From a virus, in the IMG/VR virus record IMGVR_UViG_3300037189_004270, positions 1 to 64,000 of that record: 64,000 bases of DNA; one strand, written 5' to 3'. Positions 31,496 through 39,831 of the stretch are shown piece after piece. The notes below the pieces were generated by a model that worked only from the letters and a program-made list of their open reading frames with translations, had not been told where the DNA came from and did not search any database. The stretch's first letter is position 1. Each line of letters begins with the position of its first letter. The position numbers and the translations under genes are program-made.

Positions 31496-33063
31496 CAGAG
31501 TATATAGAAGATTCATCTTCTGAAGTCCACGTTGTATCATCTAATGATTTTTTCCACTACTCATCAGATTCACACTCAGACCCATTCCTTGAGAGCGTTG
31601 AAGTAATAAATAAATATGACGGCCTATCTCCTTCATTTAAAAGAAAGAATACTAGGCAATTACAGAAATATCATCAAGGAGTCTCTGGAACTAGATCTAA
31701 GAAGATTGAAGATCCAGATGTAACTGGATATGCCATGTTTGAGGTTGTAGAGCCTCCCTATAACATGGACTACCTTGCAAAAGTTTATGAAATTTCTTCA
31801 CCCCACCATGCCGCAGTCGATGCCAAAGTATCAAATACCGTGGGCCTTGGCTATGATTTTATTGAAACCTCTGATACTAAAGAAAAGTTAGAAGAAATTG
31901 ATGATGATGACACTAGTAAACTAAACTTTTTAAGAAGAAAAATTTCCAGATCAAAAACTAGAATGTATGAGGTCCTTGACTCTCTAAATGAAGATGAGAG
32001 TTTTACTGAGACTATGAAAAAAATTGATGTTGACTATGAAGCAACAGGAAATGCATACCTAGAAATAGGAAGAAAAGTAGATGGAACTATAGGCTACTTA
32101 GGACAAATTCCATCATCAAATATGAGAGTTCGTAGAAACAGGGACGGATTCATTCAAATAGTCAATAATAAAATCGTATTCTTTAGAAACTATGGAGATA
32201 CAGAAACTCCAGATCCAGTTGGAAATGATTCTAGGCCAAACGAGGTAATGCATTTTAAGAAGTACACTCCTACAAATAACTACTATGGGGTTCCAGACAT
32301 TATCCCAGCACTATCAGCATTGGCTGGTGACGAGTTTGCTTCCAAGTTTAATCTAGACTACTTTGAAAATAAGGCTGTGCCTAGATATATCGTTGTAGTA
32401 AAGGGAGCAAAGTTATCTGATGATTCCCAAAGAAAACTTCTAGAGTTCTTCCAGACTGGCCTAAAGGGTAAAAATCACAGATCATTATACATACCTCTAC
32501 CAGCAGACGATGGACAGTCCAAGGTAGAATTTAAGATGGAGCCAGTAGAGGCTGGAATACAAGATTCATCATTTAGAAACTACCGCCTTGAGAACCGTGA
32601 TGAAATTCTTATGGCTCACAGAGTTCCAGTAACCAAGGTTTCTATGGGTCAGGGAGTCTCCTTGGCTGCTGCCAGAGATGCTGACAAGGGCTTTAAAGAA
32701 CAAGTAACTAGACCAACACAAGATTACTTCCAAAAGAAGATTAACAAGATTGTTAAAGAATTTACTGACATGTTCACACTAAAGTTCAATGAACTTACTC
32801 TTACAGATGAAGATACTCAATCAAAGATTGATGAAAGATACCTCAGGATGCAAGTTATTGTTCCTAATGAAGTAAGATCCCGTAAGGGTATGCCAGCATT
32901 AGATGGGGGAGACACCCCAATAGTTCTAAATGCTCAGGCTAGAGCAGAACAAAATGCTCAAAATACAAGAAATAGATCAAGAGATCAACAAAGACAAAAT
33001 AACTCACCAGACTCTAGTGGAGAGGCAAGAAATCCACAGGGTGACGGGAGAGTTGTGGAATAA
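31492..33063 (+). CDS. Portal protein
   Basis: A 523-residue portal of the PBSX/HK97 family, the dodecameric channel through which DNA enters and leaves the head. Typical segments are EISSPHHAAVDAKVSN, DVDYEATGNAYLEIGR, QIPSSNMRVRR, HFKKYTPTNNYYGVPDI and DEILMAHRVPVTKVSM. The length suits the family. The C-terminal tail is Gln/Arg/Asn-rich and probably flexible. It lies just before the protease-scaffold and capsid genes, as usual. The terminase genes that usually precede it are not in this window. Confidence 0.92.
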   Translation: MTEYIEDSSSEVHVVSSNDFFHYSSDSHSDPFLESVEVINKYDGLSPSFKRKNTRQLQKYHQGVSGTRSKKIEDPDVTGYAMFEVVEPPYNMDYLAKVYEISSPHHAAVDAKVSNTVGLGYDFIETSDTKEKLEEIDDDDTSKLNFLRRKISRSKTRMYEVLDSLNEDESFTETMKKIDVDYEATGNAYLEIGRKVDGTIGYLGQIPSSNMRVRRNRDGFIQIVNNKIVFFRNYGDTETPDPVGNDSRPNEVMHFKKYTPTNNYYGVPDIIPALSALAGDEFASKFNLDYFENKAVPRYIVVVKGAKLSDDSQRKLLEFFQTGLKGKNHRSLYIPLPADDGQSKVEFKMEPVEAGIQDSSFRNYRLENRDEILMAHRVPVTKVSMGQGVSLAAARDADKGFKEQVTRPTQDYFQKKINKIVKEFTDMFTLKFNELTLTDEDTQSKIDERYLRMQVIVPNEVRSRKGMPALDGGDTPIVLNAQARAEQNAQNTRNRSRDQQRQNNSPDSSGEARNPQGDGRVVE

Positions 33064-33099
33064 TTGTGGAAAAATTTTTGTATTATTTTAAATACTTGA

Positions 33100-33105
33100 T
33101 AACAT
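33100..33105 (+). promoter_or_regulatory. Possible near-leaderless promoter of the protease gene
   Basis: TAACAT in the context TTGATAACAT lies nine bases before the ATG at 33115. It fits a -10 box loosely, with a leader of about three bases. Confidence 0.3.
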
Positions 33106-33114
33106 TTACTTGAG

Positions 33115-34470
33115 ATGGAAATTAATAAGTCTTATTGGCATAGTGACGGCGACAGAATAAGTCTGTCTGTTCCGTTCTTTAAAGTTGACGAGGAGCGCAG
33201 AATTGTCTCCGGCTTTGCCACGCTAGACAATGTAGATAGACACAATGATATTGTAGATGCAGAGGCATCCATAAAAGCCTTTGAAACATTCCGTGGCAAT
33301 TTAAGAGAAATGCATCAGCCAATTGCTGTAGGCAAAGTAACTAATTTCCGTGAAGAGCAGTTCTATGATAAGTCAACTGGCCAAACCTACCGTGGCGTCT
33401 TTGTAGACACATATGTATCTAAAGGTGCCCAAGATACCTGGGAAAAGGTTGTTGATGGAACACTTTCTGGATTCTCTATCGGAGGAAACATTACAAAGGT
33501 AGATAGTGTCCAAAAGGGTGACGACATGGTTCGTGTCATCAAAGAATATGAACTTGTAGAACTTTCCCTAGTAGATAGCCCAGCGAATCAACTTGCCAAT
33601 GTGTTTTCTATTCAAAAAGTAGATGATCGAATTATAGCAACAGGAATTGCCACAGAGATTAAAATGGATAATATTTTCTGGTGCGAGTCAGATCAAATAG
33701 CAGTAGCAAAAGACAATGATTCCTCAACATGTTTAGTTTGTAATTCAGACATGACAAACATTGGTTGGGTAGAGTCCAATGACGTTGCTAAGAATCAGGA
33801 AATTGGCAAGGCAATTGATCGTCATGTTAACAAAGATAGTCTTTCTGGAAATAATCCAGAAGAAATGCCTGAGCCAACAATAGCAAAGCAGGCAGATAAT
33901 GAAACCAATATTGAAGGAGGTGCAGTAGAGAACATGGAAATTGAAAAGAATGAAGACGTTGAAACAGAAGAGAATGTAGAGAAGAACAGAGTTATTGGTG
34001 GAGCATTAGATGCTTCTGCAGAGGTTGCAGAAGAAGGTGTGTCCAATGAAGAGTCTGTAGAAGAAACTGAAGAAGTAGACGTTGAAAAGGCTTTAGAAGA
34101 AACTGAAATAGAGAAGGCTGCAGTCTCCGATGTTGAGGTTGAAGAACCCGACTTTGTGAAAATGTTGGACGACCTCAAGACTTTCTTCGGAGATAATTTA
34201 ACAAAGAGCGCAGAAGATACAAAGACTACAGTTGAAGAACTGAGCAAGACTATCGACGCTCGCATTACAGAATTGGCTGATAAGCACGATTCACTCAGCA
34301 AAGCAGTTGAGAGCATCAAAAGCGCCATTGACACAATCGAAAAAAGAGTCGATTTGGTTGAGAATGAAACTGCTGTTAAGAAGTCCCGCGATCTGGAAGG
34401 GTCAAAGGAAGAAAAAACAATAAGAAAAGGTATTTGGTCCGGCTCTTTCCTCGGTGTTCGTGACCTATAA
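33115..34470 (+). CDS. Prohead maturation protease fused to a scaffold-like domain, 451 aa
   Basis: Residues 15-165 form a capsid maturation protease of the XkdF/S78 type: GFATLDNVDRHNDIV, the likely catalytic H67 (MHQP), a serine in LSGFSIGG (118-124) and VELSLVDSPAN (148-158). A middle section (about 188-220) carries three cysteines including CLVC, like a small zinc ribbon. The C-terminal 200 residues are very acidic and coiled-coil in character, as in scaffold proteins. The fusion would let protease and scaffold assemble together inside the prohead and be cleaved away. It lies between portal and capsid genes. Confidence 0.85.
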   Translation: MEINKSYWHSDGDRISLSVPFFKVDEERRIVSGFATLDNVDRHNDIVDAEASIKAFETFRGNLREMHQPIAVGKVTNFREEQFYDKSTGQTYRGVFVDTYVSKGAQDTWEKVVDGTLSGFSIGGNITKVDSVQKGDDMVRVIKEYELVELSLVDSPANQLANVFSIQKVDDRIIATGIATEIKMDNIFWCESDQIAVAKDNDSSTCLVCNSDMTNIGWVESNDVAKNQEIGKAIDRHVNKDSLSGNNPEEMPEPTIAKQADNETNIEGGAVENMEIEKNEDVETEENVEKNRVIGGALDASAEVAEEGVSNEESVEETEEVDVEKALEETEIEKAAVSDVEVEEPDFVKMLDDLKTFFGDNLTKSAEDTKTTVEELSKTIDARITELADKHDSLSKAVESIKSAIDTIEKRVDLVENETAVKKSRDLEGSKEEKTIRKGIWSGSFLGVRDL

Positions 34471-34480
34471 ACAAAAATTC

Positions 34481-34492
34481 GAAAGGTAGGTG
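34481..34492 (+). promoter_or_regulatory. Capsid gene leader motif GAAAGGTAGGTG
   Basis: This 12-base purine-rich sequence, with two overlapping ribosome-binding sites (AAGG and AGGTG), lies nine bases before the capsid ATG. The identical 12 bases occur before the major tail protein gene (38662-38673). It decides the start at 34502. Confidence 0.6.
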
Positions 34493-34501
34493 AAAAGCAA
34501 A

Positions 34502-35500
34502 ATGAGCAATGAACTTTTACAAAAAGTAATCGAAACAAGTGATATCGGTGCAGGCGGTGGTGGCCTTTTAAAGCCAGAGCAGTCTAACCGTTTCATCGAC
34601 TACATGTTTGACGCAACAATCCTGACACGCGCTGCTCGTACAATTCGTATGCGTGCAGACACAACAGAGATTGACAAGGTGGGTGTTGGTGAGAGACTGA
34701 TGGTTCTCGCAACAGAAGGTGCAACTACTGGCCAAACTGATCGTGGCGCAACCTTCACAAAGGTATCTCTTACAACAAAGAAACTCCGCCTAGATTGGGA
34801 ACTCTCAAGCGAGTCACTTGAGGACAATATTGAAGGTGCAGATCTTGAAGATCATATCGCCCGTTTGATGGCAACACAAGCAGGCAATGACATTGAAGAC
34901 TTGGCCCTCAATGGCGATACCGCATTGTCAAGCAACAACTTACTCAAGGCATTTAATGGCTTCCGTAAGTTGGCCCTCAACGGAGGATTTGTTGTTGACG
35001 CTGGCGGTGCTGCAATCAGCAAGGCCACATTCAACAGCGCCCTCAAGAGAATGCCACGCAAGTACAAGCAACGTCGTAACCAGTTGCGCTTCTTCACCGG
35101 AAGCAACTTGGTTCAGGACTACTTATACAACCTCACATCAATTGGCCAGGGAGCCACACCAGAAGATATTGCTTCTAGCATTCTTCGTGGAAACCCAGCC
35201 GCTCCTGATGGTGCGCCAGGTGGAGTAATTCCATTCGCATTCGGCATTCCAGTCGTTGAAGTTCCACTAATTGACGAAACTCGTACAGGTGATTACTCAG
35301 GTGCAACTGGCCAACACGGTGAAGTTCACTTGACATTCCCACAAAACTTTATCATCGGCATTAAGCGCGATGTTACAGTTTACCGCGAGTTCAAGCCAAA
35401 GAAGGACACAATCGAATACACACTCTTCGTTCGCGTAGGTGTGGCAATCGAAAACCTTGATTCCTTCGTAGTTGTTAAGAACGTTAAGGTCGCTTCCTGA
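34502..35500 (+). CDS. Major capsid protein (HK97 fold)
   Basis: The 332-residue shell protein, present in hundreds of copies per head. SNRFIDYMFDATILTRAARTI near the start, then KVSLTTKKLRLDWELSSES and LNGDTALSSNN, and the C-terminal end GVAIENLDSFVVVKN are typical of phage major capsid proteins of the HK97 fold. It has no N-terminal delta scaffold domain, which agrees with the scaffold being fused to the protease. CGN arginine codons prevail here while AGA dominates in neighbours, a sign of selection for high expression. A ribosome-binding motif shared with the major tail gene precedes it, and a good terminator follows. Confidence 0.92.
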   Translation: MSNELLQKVIETSDIGAGGGGLLKPEQSNRFIDYMFDATILTRAARTIRMRADTTEIDKVGVGERLMVLATEGATTGQTDRGATFTKVSLTTKKLRLDWELSSESLEDNIEGADLEDHIARLMATQAGNDIEDLALNGDTALSSNNLLKAFNGFRKLALNGGFVVDAGGAAISKATFNSALKRMPRKYKQRRNQLRFFTGSNLVQDYLYNLTSIGQGATPEDIASSILRGNPAAPDGAPGGVIPFAFGIPVVEVPLIDETRTGDYSGATGQHGEVHLTFPQNFIIGIKRDVTVYREFKPKKDTIEYTLFVRVGVAIENLDSFVVVKNVKVAS

Positions 35501-35523
35501 TCTAACTATTAGCACTAGCATTG

Positions 35524-35547
35524 GGGGAGGAGAAATCCTCCCCTTTT
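35524..35547 (+). terminator. Terminator after the capsid gene
   Basis: An eight-base-pair stem, GGGGAGGA/TCCTCCCC, with a GAAA tetraloop is followed by TTTT. It is a classic rho-independent terminator, or a partial one that limits expression of the following genes. Confidence 0.85.
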
Positions 35548-35555
35548 GCTATTTC

Positions 35556-35564
35556 TGATATAAT
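35556..35564 (+). promoter_or_regulatory. Extended -10 promoter after the capsid terminator
   Basis: TGATATAAT (TGn plus TATAAT) restarts transcription for the head-completion genes; the ATG is at 35588 with an AAAGGA site. Confidence 0.6.
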
Positions 35565-35587
35565 TGTTGAAGATAGAAAGGATAAAA

Positions 35588-35974
35588 ATGTCTTTTACAG
35601 CAATGAAAATTAAGGAACTTCGTGAGGTTGGAGATTACTTCGGTGTGGAACTTGAAGGATTGAAAACTAAGAATGAAGTTATTTCTGTACTTTCAGAAGA
35701 AGGAATTACATATGAAATGTACTCAAAGTTTTTAGGAGCAGAAAAAGCAGAGGTAGATCTTCCAGTTAAAAAAACAAATAAGAAGCCTCCTGCAGAATCT
35801 GCCGTTCTAGTAAGAATGGAAAGAGAAAACCCAGCATATGAAATTAATGGATATACATTCACTAGAGAGCATCCATATGTAGTTATGTCTGAAGAAGATG
35901 CAGAATTTATTTTCGAGACACAAGAAGGATTTAGAATGGCCACTCCCAGAGAGGTCCAAGAATACTATAACTAA
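35588..35974 (+). CDS. Small head-associated protein, 128 aa
   Basis: Begins MSFTAMKIKELREVGDYF, which resembles a short LEM/HeH-like helical domain used for binding. A Lys-rich linker (KKTNKKPPAES) joins a C-terminal domain with YTFTREHPYVVMSEEDAEF. The AAAGGA site supports the start. Its position just after the capsid gene suggests a decoration or completion protein; this is inference from order only. Confidence 0.65.
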   Translation: MSFTAMKIKELREVGDYFGVELEGLKTKNEVISVLSEEGITYEMYSKFLGAEKAEVDLPVKKTNKKPPAESAVLVRMERENPAYEINGYTFTREHPYVVMSEEDAEFIFETQEGFRMATPREVQEYYN

Positions 35975-35986
35975 CGGAGGGTTTGA

Positions 35987-36931
35987 ATGATAGAGATTTA
36001 TACTGGCAGGGTAGGTACAATAGATTTAATAACTTATGAAGATGGTTTGCCTACAGCGCCAGATTCAAATCCTACTGTTGTAGTAACTGATGCATCAACT
36101 GGACAATCAGTAGTTACTGGTTCTCCAACTCTAGTAGATTCAGACTATCCTGGTGAATATAGATATAGGCTTCCAGCCTCCTCCACCGCTTTTGACAGGG
36201 TTTTAAAAGTAGTATGGTCATATACCATTAATTCTAGATTAAATCAAGAAACAGAATATGTATATGTCTCTACTCCATATGCAACTCCAGATGAGATATC
36301 TGCAGAACTAGGATTCTCCTCAAGACCTGAGGATGCTAATTACTATTCATATGAAAAAATAGTAGGTGCAGAAAGAGTTGCTAGAATGATGATAGACAAT
36401 TATCTAGGATTCTCAATAAACAAATCTCAAGGTTCTGTAGTTGCCTACGGCTCGGGTGCAGATGTATTGATACTACCCTCAAGAATGATTTCCGTTACAT
36501 CACTAACAGAAAACGATGAGGCGGTAATAAATACAGCAACCAACTACAACATATTTGGATTTAATGTTGAATTGACAGAAACATCATATGGACTAAGAAT
36601 TATTCCTCCAAATCCAGGTGATAATATAGACGAGCAAGAAGAGTTTGATTATACTGGATTAACTAAGGGAAGATTTAGAGATGGATATAGATATGAAGTT
36701 TCTGGAATTGTCGGGTGGGACTATGTTCCGTCAGAAGTTAAGCAATCAGCATTCCTACTAGTTAACGACCTACTTTGCAGCGATAACATATGGAGAACTA
36801 GGTATGTTAAGAAGATAAATAGTGGACAGTTGTCGGTAGAAATGTCTGGACAGGCCCACTTTGGCACGGGAAACGCAATAGTAGATGCTATCCTACAAAA
36901 GTTTAGAATGATCCAGGCTGTGATTATTTAA
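35987..36931 (+). CDS. Head-tail connector protein, 314 aa
   Basis: The N-terminal 100 residues form a beta domain, and residues from about 105 (YATPDEISAELGF) are a helical connector domain of the gp6/gp15 type. VPSEVKQSAFLLVNDLL is typical of adaptor proteins that form the ring beneath the portal. Its stop overlaps the next ATG. The fusion of a beta domain in front of the connector is unusual compared with the roughly 100-residue single-domain form. Confidence 0.75.
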   Translation: MIEIYTGRVGTIDLITYEDGLPTAPDSNPTVVVTDASTGQSVVTGSPTLVDSDYPGEYRYRLPASSTAFDRVLKVVWSYTINSRLNQETEYVYVSTPYATPDEISAELGFSSRPEDANYYSYEKIVGAERVARMMIDNYLGFSINKSQGSVVAYGSGADVLILPSRMISVTSLTENDEAVINTATNYNIFGFNVELTETSYGLRIIPPNPGDNIDEQEEFDYTGLTKGRFRDGYRYEVSGIVGWDYVPSEVKQSAFLLVNDLLCSDNIWRTRYVKKINSGQLSVEMSGQAHFGTGNAIVDAILQKFRMIQAVII

Positions 36932-37356
36932 TGTATGGATGTATTAGAAGTTCTTTATTCTCAATGTCTGCTGAACTTCTACATCAAATTAGGGATCAAG
37001 ATTCCGATACTAATGAAATAACCAGGCGATGGGTAGTTCTTAAGCCTATATCATGTGCAATAATTCCAATTAGAGAAAGCGGAGGCTCCGCAACATCTGA
37101 TAACAAAAACTTTTCAAAAGAATATACTGAAGACTTAGAAATAAAAATGCACACTTCTGAGCAATTAAGTAAAAGATGGAGAGTAACCAACATAAAAAAT
37201 TCTTCTAAAAAAGAATTATATAAAGAGGTGGATAGAATCTCTCAGCCCAACACCATATTTGAAGTGTATGCGTCACATCCAATCGTAGACATATTTGGAA
37301 ATGTTCAGTATTACGAAAATCATCTTAAAAGAGTAATGGTGCAGTCGAATGATTAA
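36931..37356 (+). CDS. Head-closure (stopper) protein, 141 aa
   Basis: The order connector, stopper, tail-completion, terminator is standard in siphoviruses. The sequence has SAELLHQIRDQDSDTNEITRRWV and ends VDIFGNVQYYENHLKRV, consistent with a small beta-barrel stopper. No strong motif can be named, so this call leans on gene order. Confidence 0.6.
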   Translation: MYGCIRSSLFSMSAELLHQIRDQDSDTNEITRRWVVLKPISCAIIPIRESGGSATSDNKNFSKEYTEDLEIKMHTSEQLSKRWRVTNIKNSSKKELYKEVDRISQPNTIFEVYASHPIVDIFGNVQYYENHLKRVMVQSND

Positions 37357-38077
37357 TGTCAGAATAGATTCTTCATCTGAAGCCGAACTCTTTGCCGAAC
37401 TAAATAAAAAAATAGATGGCATGAAAGAGTTAACAACTGCTTATACCCAGAAAGAACTAATGGACACCGCATTTTCTATTGCAGCATTAAAATTTGTTAA
37501 GACTACAAATATGTATGCAAGATCAAATAAGAATGCATTCCACCATGTTTATGAATGGAAAGAAACTGGAAGAGAGTCTGGAAGATTATTTAGAATAATC
37601 AAAAGAAATTCTTCTGCAGGCGCTGCCACTATCTATACAAAGTTTAATAATTCTAAGAAGCAATCTCCAATAGCACCAATTCTTAAAAATCCAGGTGCTA
37701 CAGGAGCGGTAGTAAAAAGAAGTGGTGTATTTAAAGATAAGGCTAATGTCATGGAGGCTGGAAAGCCAGTACAATTTATTACTACTAGGACAATAGCATT
37801 TAGTCCAGATAGAAGATCCATAGTTTTTGTACCACCTGGAAAAACTATAAGCATTAGAAATCCAGGAGGAAATGATGTAAAAGGGTCTTTCAATAAACAC
37901 TTTATTTCATGGTGGAATATCAATTTCCCAACCATACTAGATGATTCTGGAGTTATTTTAAATATACAAAAGAACGTTGCTAGAGCATTGAATAGAAAAG
38001 GTGCGGGAAGATCTAGTGTTAGAGAAGCAATATTTAGGTCTACATCTGCATACAAAACCGTTGGGAGTGTAATCTAA
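37349..38077 (+). CDS. Tail-completion protein (gp10-like), 242 aa
   Basis: A basic protein whose long helical start (AELFAELNKKIDGMKEL) and position before the tail terminator match the gp10-like neck proteins that link head and tail. It is longer than the usual 120-170 residues because of a middle beta section (KNPGATGAVVKRSGVFK ... RTIAFSPDRRS). It overlaps the previous gene by eight bases. Confidence 0.6.
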   Translation: MINVRIDSSSEAELFAELNKKIDGMKELTTAYTQKELMDTAFSIAALKFVKTTNMYARSNKNAFHHVYEWKETGRESGRLFRIIKRNSSAGAATIYTKFNNSKKQSPIAPILKNPGATGAVVKRSGVFKDKANVMEAGKPVQFITTRTIAFSPDRRSIVFVPPGKTISIRNPGGNDVKGSFNKHFISWWNINFPTILDDSGVILNIQKNVARALNRKGAGRSSVREAIFRSTSAYKTVGSVI

Positions 38078-38078
38078 A

Positions 38079-38588
38079 ATGGCAGACTATACAAAAAACG
38101 CTAGAACAGTAATCAACTCGTTCTTGTGGAGTGAATTAAATGATTCTGGAATAATGCTAGCAGAAAATTATAGACCTGATGGCTTTACCAAGGGTATAAT
38201 CCCAATTGTTCCTATACAGGAAATCCCAGAGTTTAACAATCTTATACCCGATGAGCCATACATAACTTATGACTATGAAGTTGAAGGGTATGGAGATCAA
38301 TGGTGGATCTGTGAAGAAAGAATGCTCTACACAATAATATCCACAAGTGTTTCTAAGATATCCGAAATAACTGAGTTTATAATTGATTTATTTAGAAGGC
38401 TTGATAACTCAGGAAAAGATGTTCAACTATATAATCCATTAAATGACAAAGTTAAGTTCTACTCTGTTGGTCTTAATAATGCCACAGCCCCAGCACCCTT
38501 TGAGCAAGAGGGCGGAAGAATGGCTGGATCGGTAGAGATTTCTTACAAATATGCAAGAATCTTATACGCTGATGGCAGATTCGCCTGA
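38079..38588 (+). CDS. Tail terminator protein, 169 aa
   Basis: Helical start (NARTVINSFLWSELND) and later beta strands with YDYEVEGYGDQWW and ISEITEFIIDLFRRL fit tail terminator proteins that cap the tail tube. It lies just before the major tail protein, as expected. Assignment is by fold impression and position. Confidence 0.65.
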   Translation: MADYTKNARTVINSFLWSELNDSGIMLAENYRPDGFTKGIIPIVPIQEIPEFNNLIPDEPYITYDYEVEGYGDQWWICEERMLYTIISTSVSKISEITEFIIDLFRRLDNSGKDVQLYNPLNDKVKFYSVGLNNATAPAPFEQEGGRMAGSVEISYKYARILYADGRFA

Positions 38589-38611
38589 TCCTTTGTGTTA
38601 ATGCCCCTTCA

Positions 38612-38620
38612 TGCTATTAT
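38612..38620 (+). promoter_or_regulatory. Extended -10 promoter of the major tail gene
   Basis: TGCTATTAT (TGn plus TATTAT) has a possible -35 TTGTGT 16 bases upstream. It yields a leader of about 57 bases containing a small hairpin (CAGATAT/ATATCTG) before the ribosome-binding motif. Confidence 0.55.
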
Positions 38621-38661
38621 ATAAAAGAGGAAAGTGCTAAACCAGATATTAAAATATATCT

Positions 38662-38673
38662 GAAAGGTAGGTG
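38662..38673 (+). promoter_or_regulatory. Major tail gene leader motif GAAAGGTAGGTG
   Basis: Identical to the 12 bases before the capsid gene. It lies ten bases before the ATG at 38684 and provides two overlapping ribosome-binding sites. Confidence 0.6.
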
Positions 38674-38683
38674 TAACAAATAG

Positions 38684-39391
38684 ATGGCCGATAAAGGTGA
38701 AGTTCGCAATATTATCGTTGGTGCCGCTCAGGTTTTTATCTCTAAGGGCGACTCAACAGAAATTGCAAATTACAAAAAGGTAATGCCAGTATTTGGCTCA
38801 ACAGCCGCAGGAAACTACCTTGAGACAACAGCAGCAGCAGACTGGAGAAACGCAGGATACACATCCGAAGGTTTCGAAATTTCATACGAACCAACATATG
38901 GTGAGGTTGAAGTTGACCAGTTGCTTGACTCTGCTCGTATCTTCAAGACCCAGTTGCGCGTTATGCTCCGTACTTCCATGAGTGAGGGAACTCTTCAAAA
39001 CGTTCGTACTGCTTTTGGACAGTCAAACAACTCTCAGGTTAATAGTGTATATACAAATGCACTTGGATCAGAGGCTGGAGCAGGATCATATGGTGGAACA
39101 CTTAACGCTGATGGTAGCGGTAAGAATGTTCTCAGACTTGCTGCTGGTGCGCTTGGTGAAGCCCCTGTAGAAAGATCTTTGATTGCTGTTGGTCCAGGAC
39201 CAACAACATTAGCAAACCCAACAAAGACCGAAAGAGTCTATCTCGCTCGTCGCGTTCTCTCCATGGAAACCGTGTCCCACGCTCTCCGTAGAAACGAAGC
39301 AACAGTTTACCCAGTTACATTCCGTTGTCTCCCAGATGACGATTTTGCTGGTGCTGAATACGGCGAAATTCTTGATCGCGTTTACTCCTGA
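38684..39391 (+). CDS. Major tail protein
   Basis: The 235-residue tube-forming protein of the siphovirus tail. The YTSEGFEISYEPTYGEVEVDQ section, a tube-protein-like core and DFAGAEYGEILDRVY at the end support this, as do its place between the tail terminator and the chaperones and its own promoter, strong ribosome-binding motif and terminator. Like the capsid gene it uses many CGN arginine codons, in line with high expression. No Ig-like surface domain is added. Confidence 0.88.
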   Translation: MADKGEVRNIIVGAAQVFISKGDSTEIANYKKVMPVFGSTAAGNYLETTAAADWRNAGYTSEGFEISYEPTYGEVEVDQLLDSARIFKTQLRVMLRTSMSEGTLQNVRTAFGQSNNSQVNSVYTNALGSEAGAGSYGGTLNADGSGKNVLRLAAGALGEAPVERSLIAVGPGPTTLANPTKTERVYLARRVLSMETVSHALRRNEATVYPVTFRCLPDDDFAGAEYGEILDRVYS

Positions 39392-39414
39392 TAACTTAAT
39401 ATTTTCAAGGTGAT

Positions 39415-39450
39415 ACCCCGCTCACAAGGCGGGGTTCATCTTTATGTTTT
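39415..39450 (+). terminator. Terminator after the major tail gene
   Basis: A seven-base-pair stem, ACCCCGC/GCGGGGT, with a seven-base loop is followed by a T-rich stretch. It isolates the tail tube gene from the chaperone operon. Confidence 0.8.
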
Positions 39451-39462
39451 TAGACCCTATTT

Positions 39463-39471
39463 TGATATAAT
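39463..39471 (+). promoter_or_regulatory. Extended -10 promoter of the tail operon
   Basis: TGATATAAT (TGn plus TATAAT) precedes the chaperone gene, which has a perfect AGGAGG site. Confidence 0.6.
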
Positions 39472-39495
39472 TTTACTAGGTTATTAGGAGGAAAA

Positions 39496-39831
39496 ATGCC
39501 AACTGCTATTTATGATGTTGCTGAATTAGAATTAGAAAATGGCGAGGTTATTACTGTAAAGCCGTTGCCAATTAAAACATTAAAAAAGTTTATGAATGTT
39601 ATCAGAGAACTTGATGCTGAAAAGGTAGAGTCTGAAGAGGACGCTCTTGATGTATTTATCAAGGCAGCAATGGTTTGCATGGAAAAGTCAGCGCCACATT
39701 TGTCCAAGGACCGCGAGGCTTTTGAAGATGCAGTTAATGTACCAACGATGATGAAAATTTTGGAGATCTGCGGAGGGTTAAAGATGACTGACCCAAATCT
39801 CCTAGGGGCGGCTCTAGTTGGGACGAACTAG
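39496..39831 (+). CDS. Tail assembly chaperone (G-like), 111 aa
   Basis: The short product of the chaperone gene that guides tape measure and tail tube assembly. It starts MPTAIYDVAELELENGEV and contains TLKKFMNVIRELDAEKVES and MMKILEICGGLKMTDPN. A strong AGGAGG site precedes it. Near the end lies a slippery heptamer that lets part of the ribosomes switch to the -1 frame, making the longer fusion product. Classic order between major tail protein and tape measure. Confidence 0.88.
   Translation: MPTAIYDVAELELENGEVITVKPLPIKTLKKFMNVIRELDAEKVESEEDALDVFIKAAMVCMEKSAPHLSKDREAFEDAVNVPTMMKILEICGGLKMTDPNLLGAALVGTN

Noticed and set aside
33822-34538. Long antisense open frame (238 codons) opposite the scaffold region
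   Set aside because: It mirrors an acidic Glu/Lys-rich coding sequence, giving a Ser/Phe-rich product with no motif, and has no promoter or ribosome-binding site of its own.
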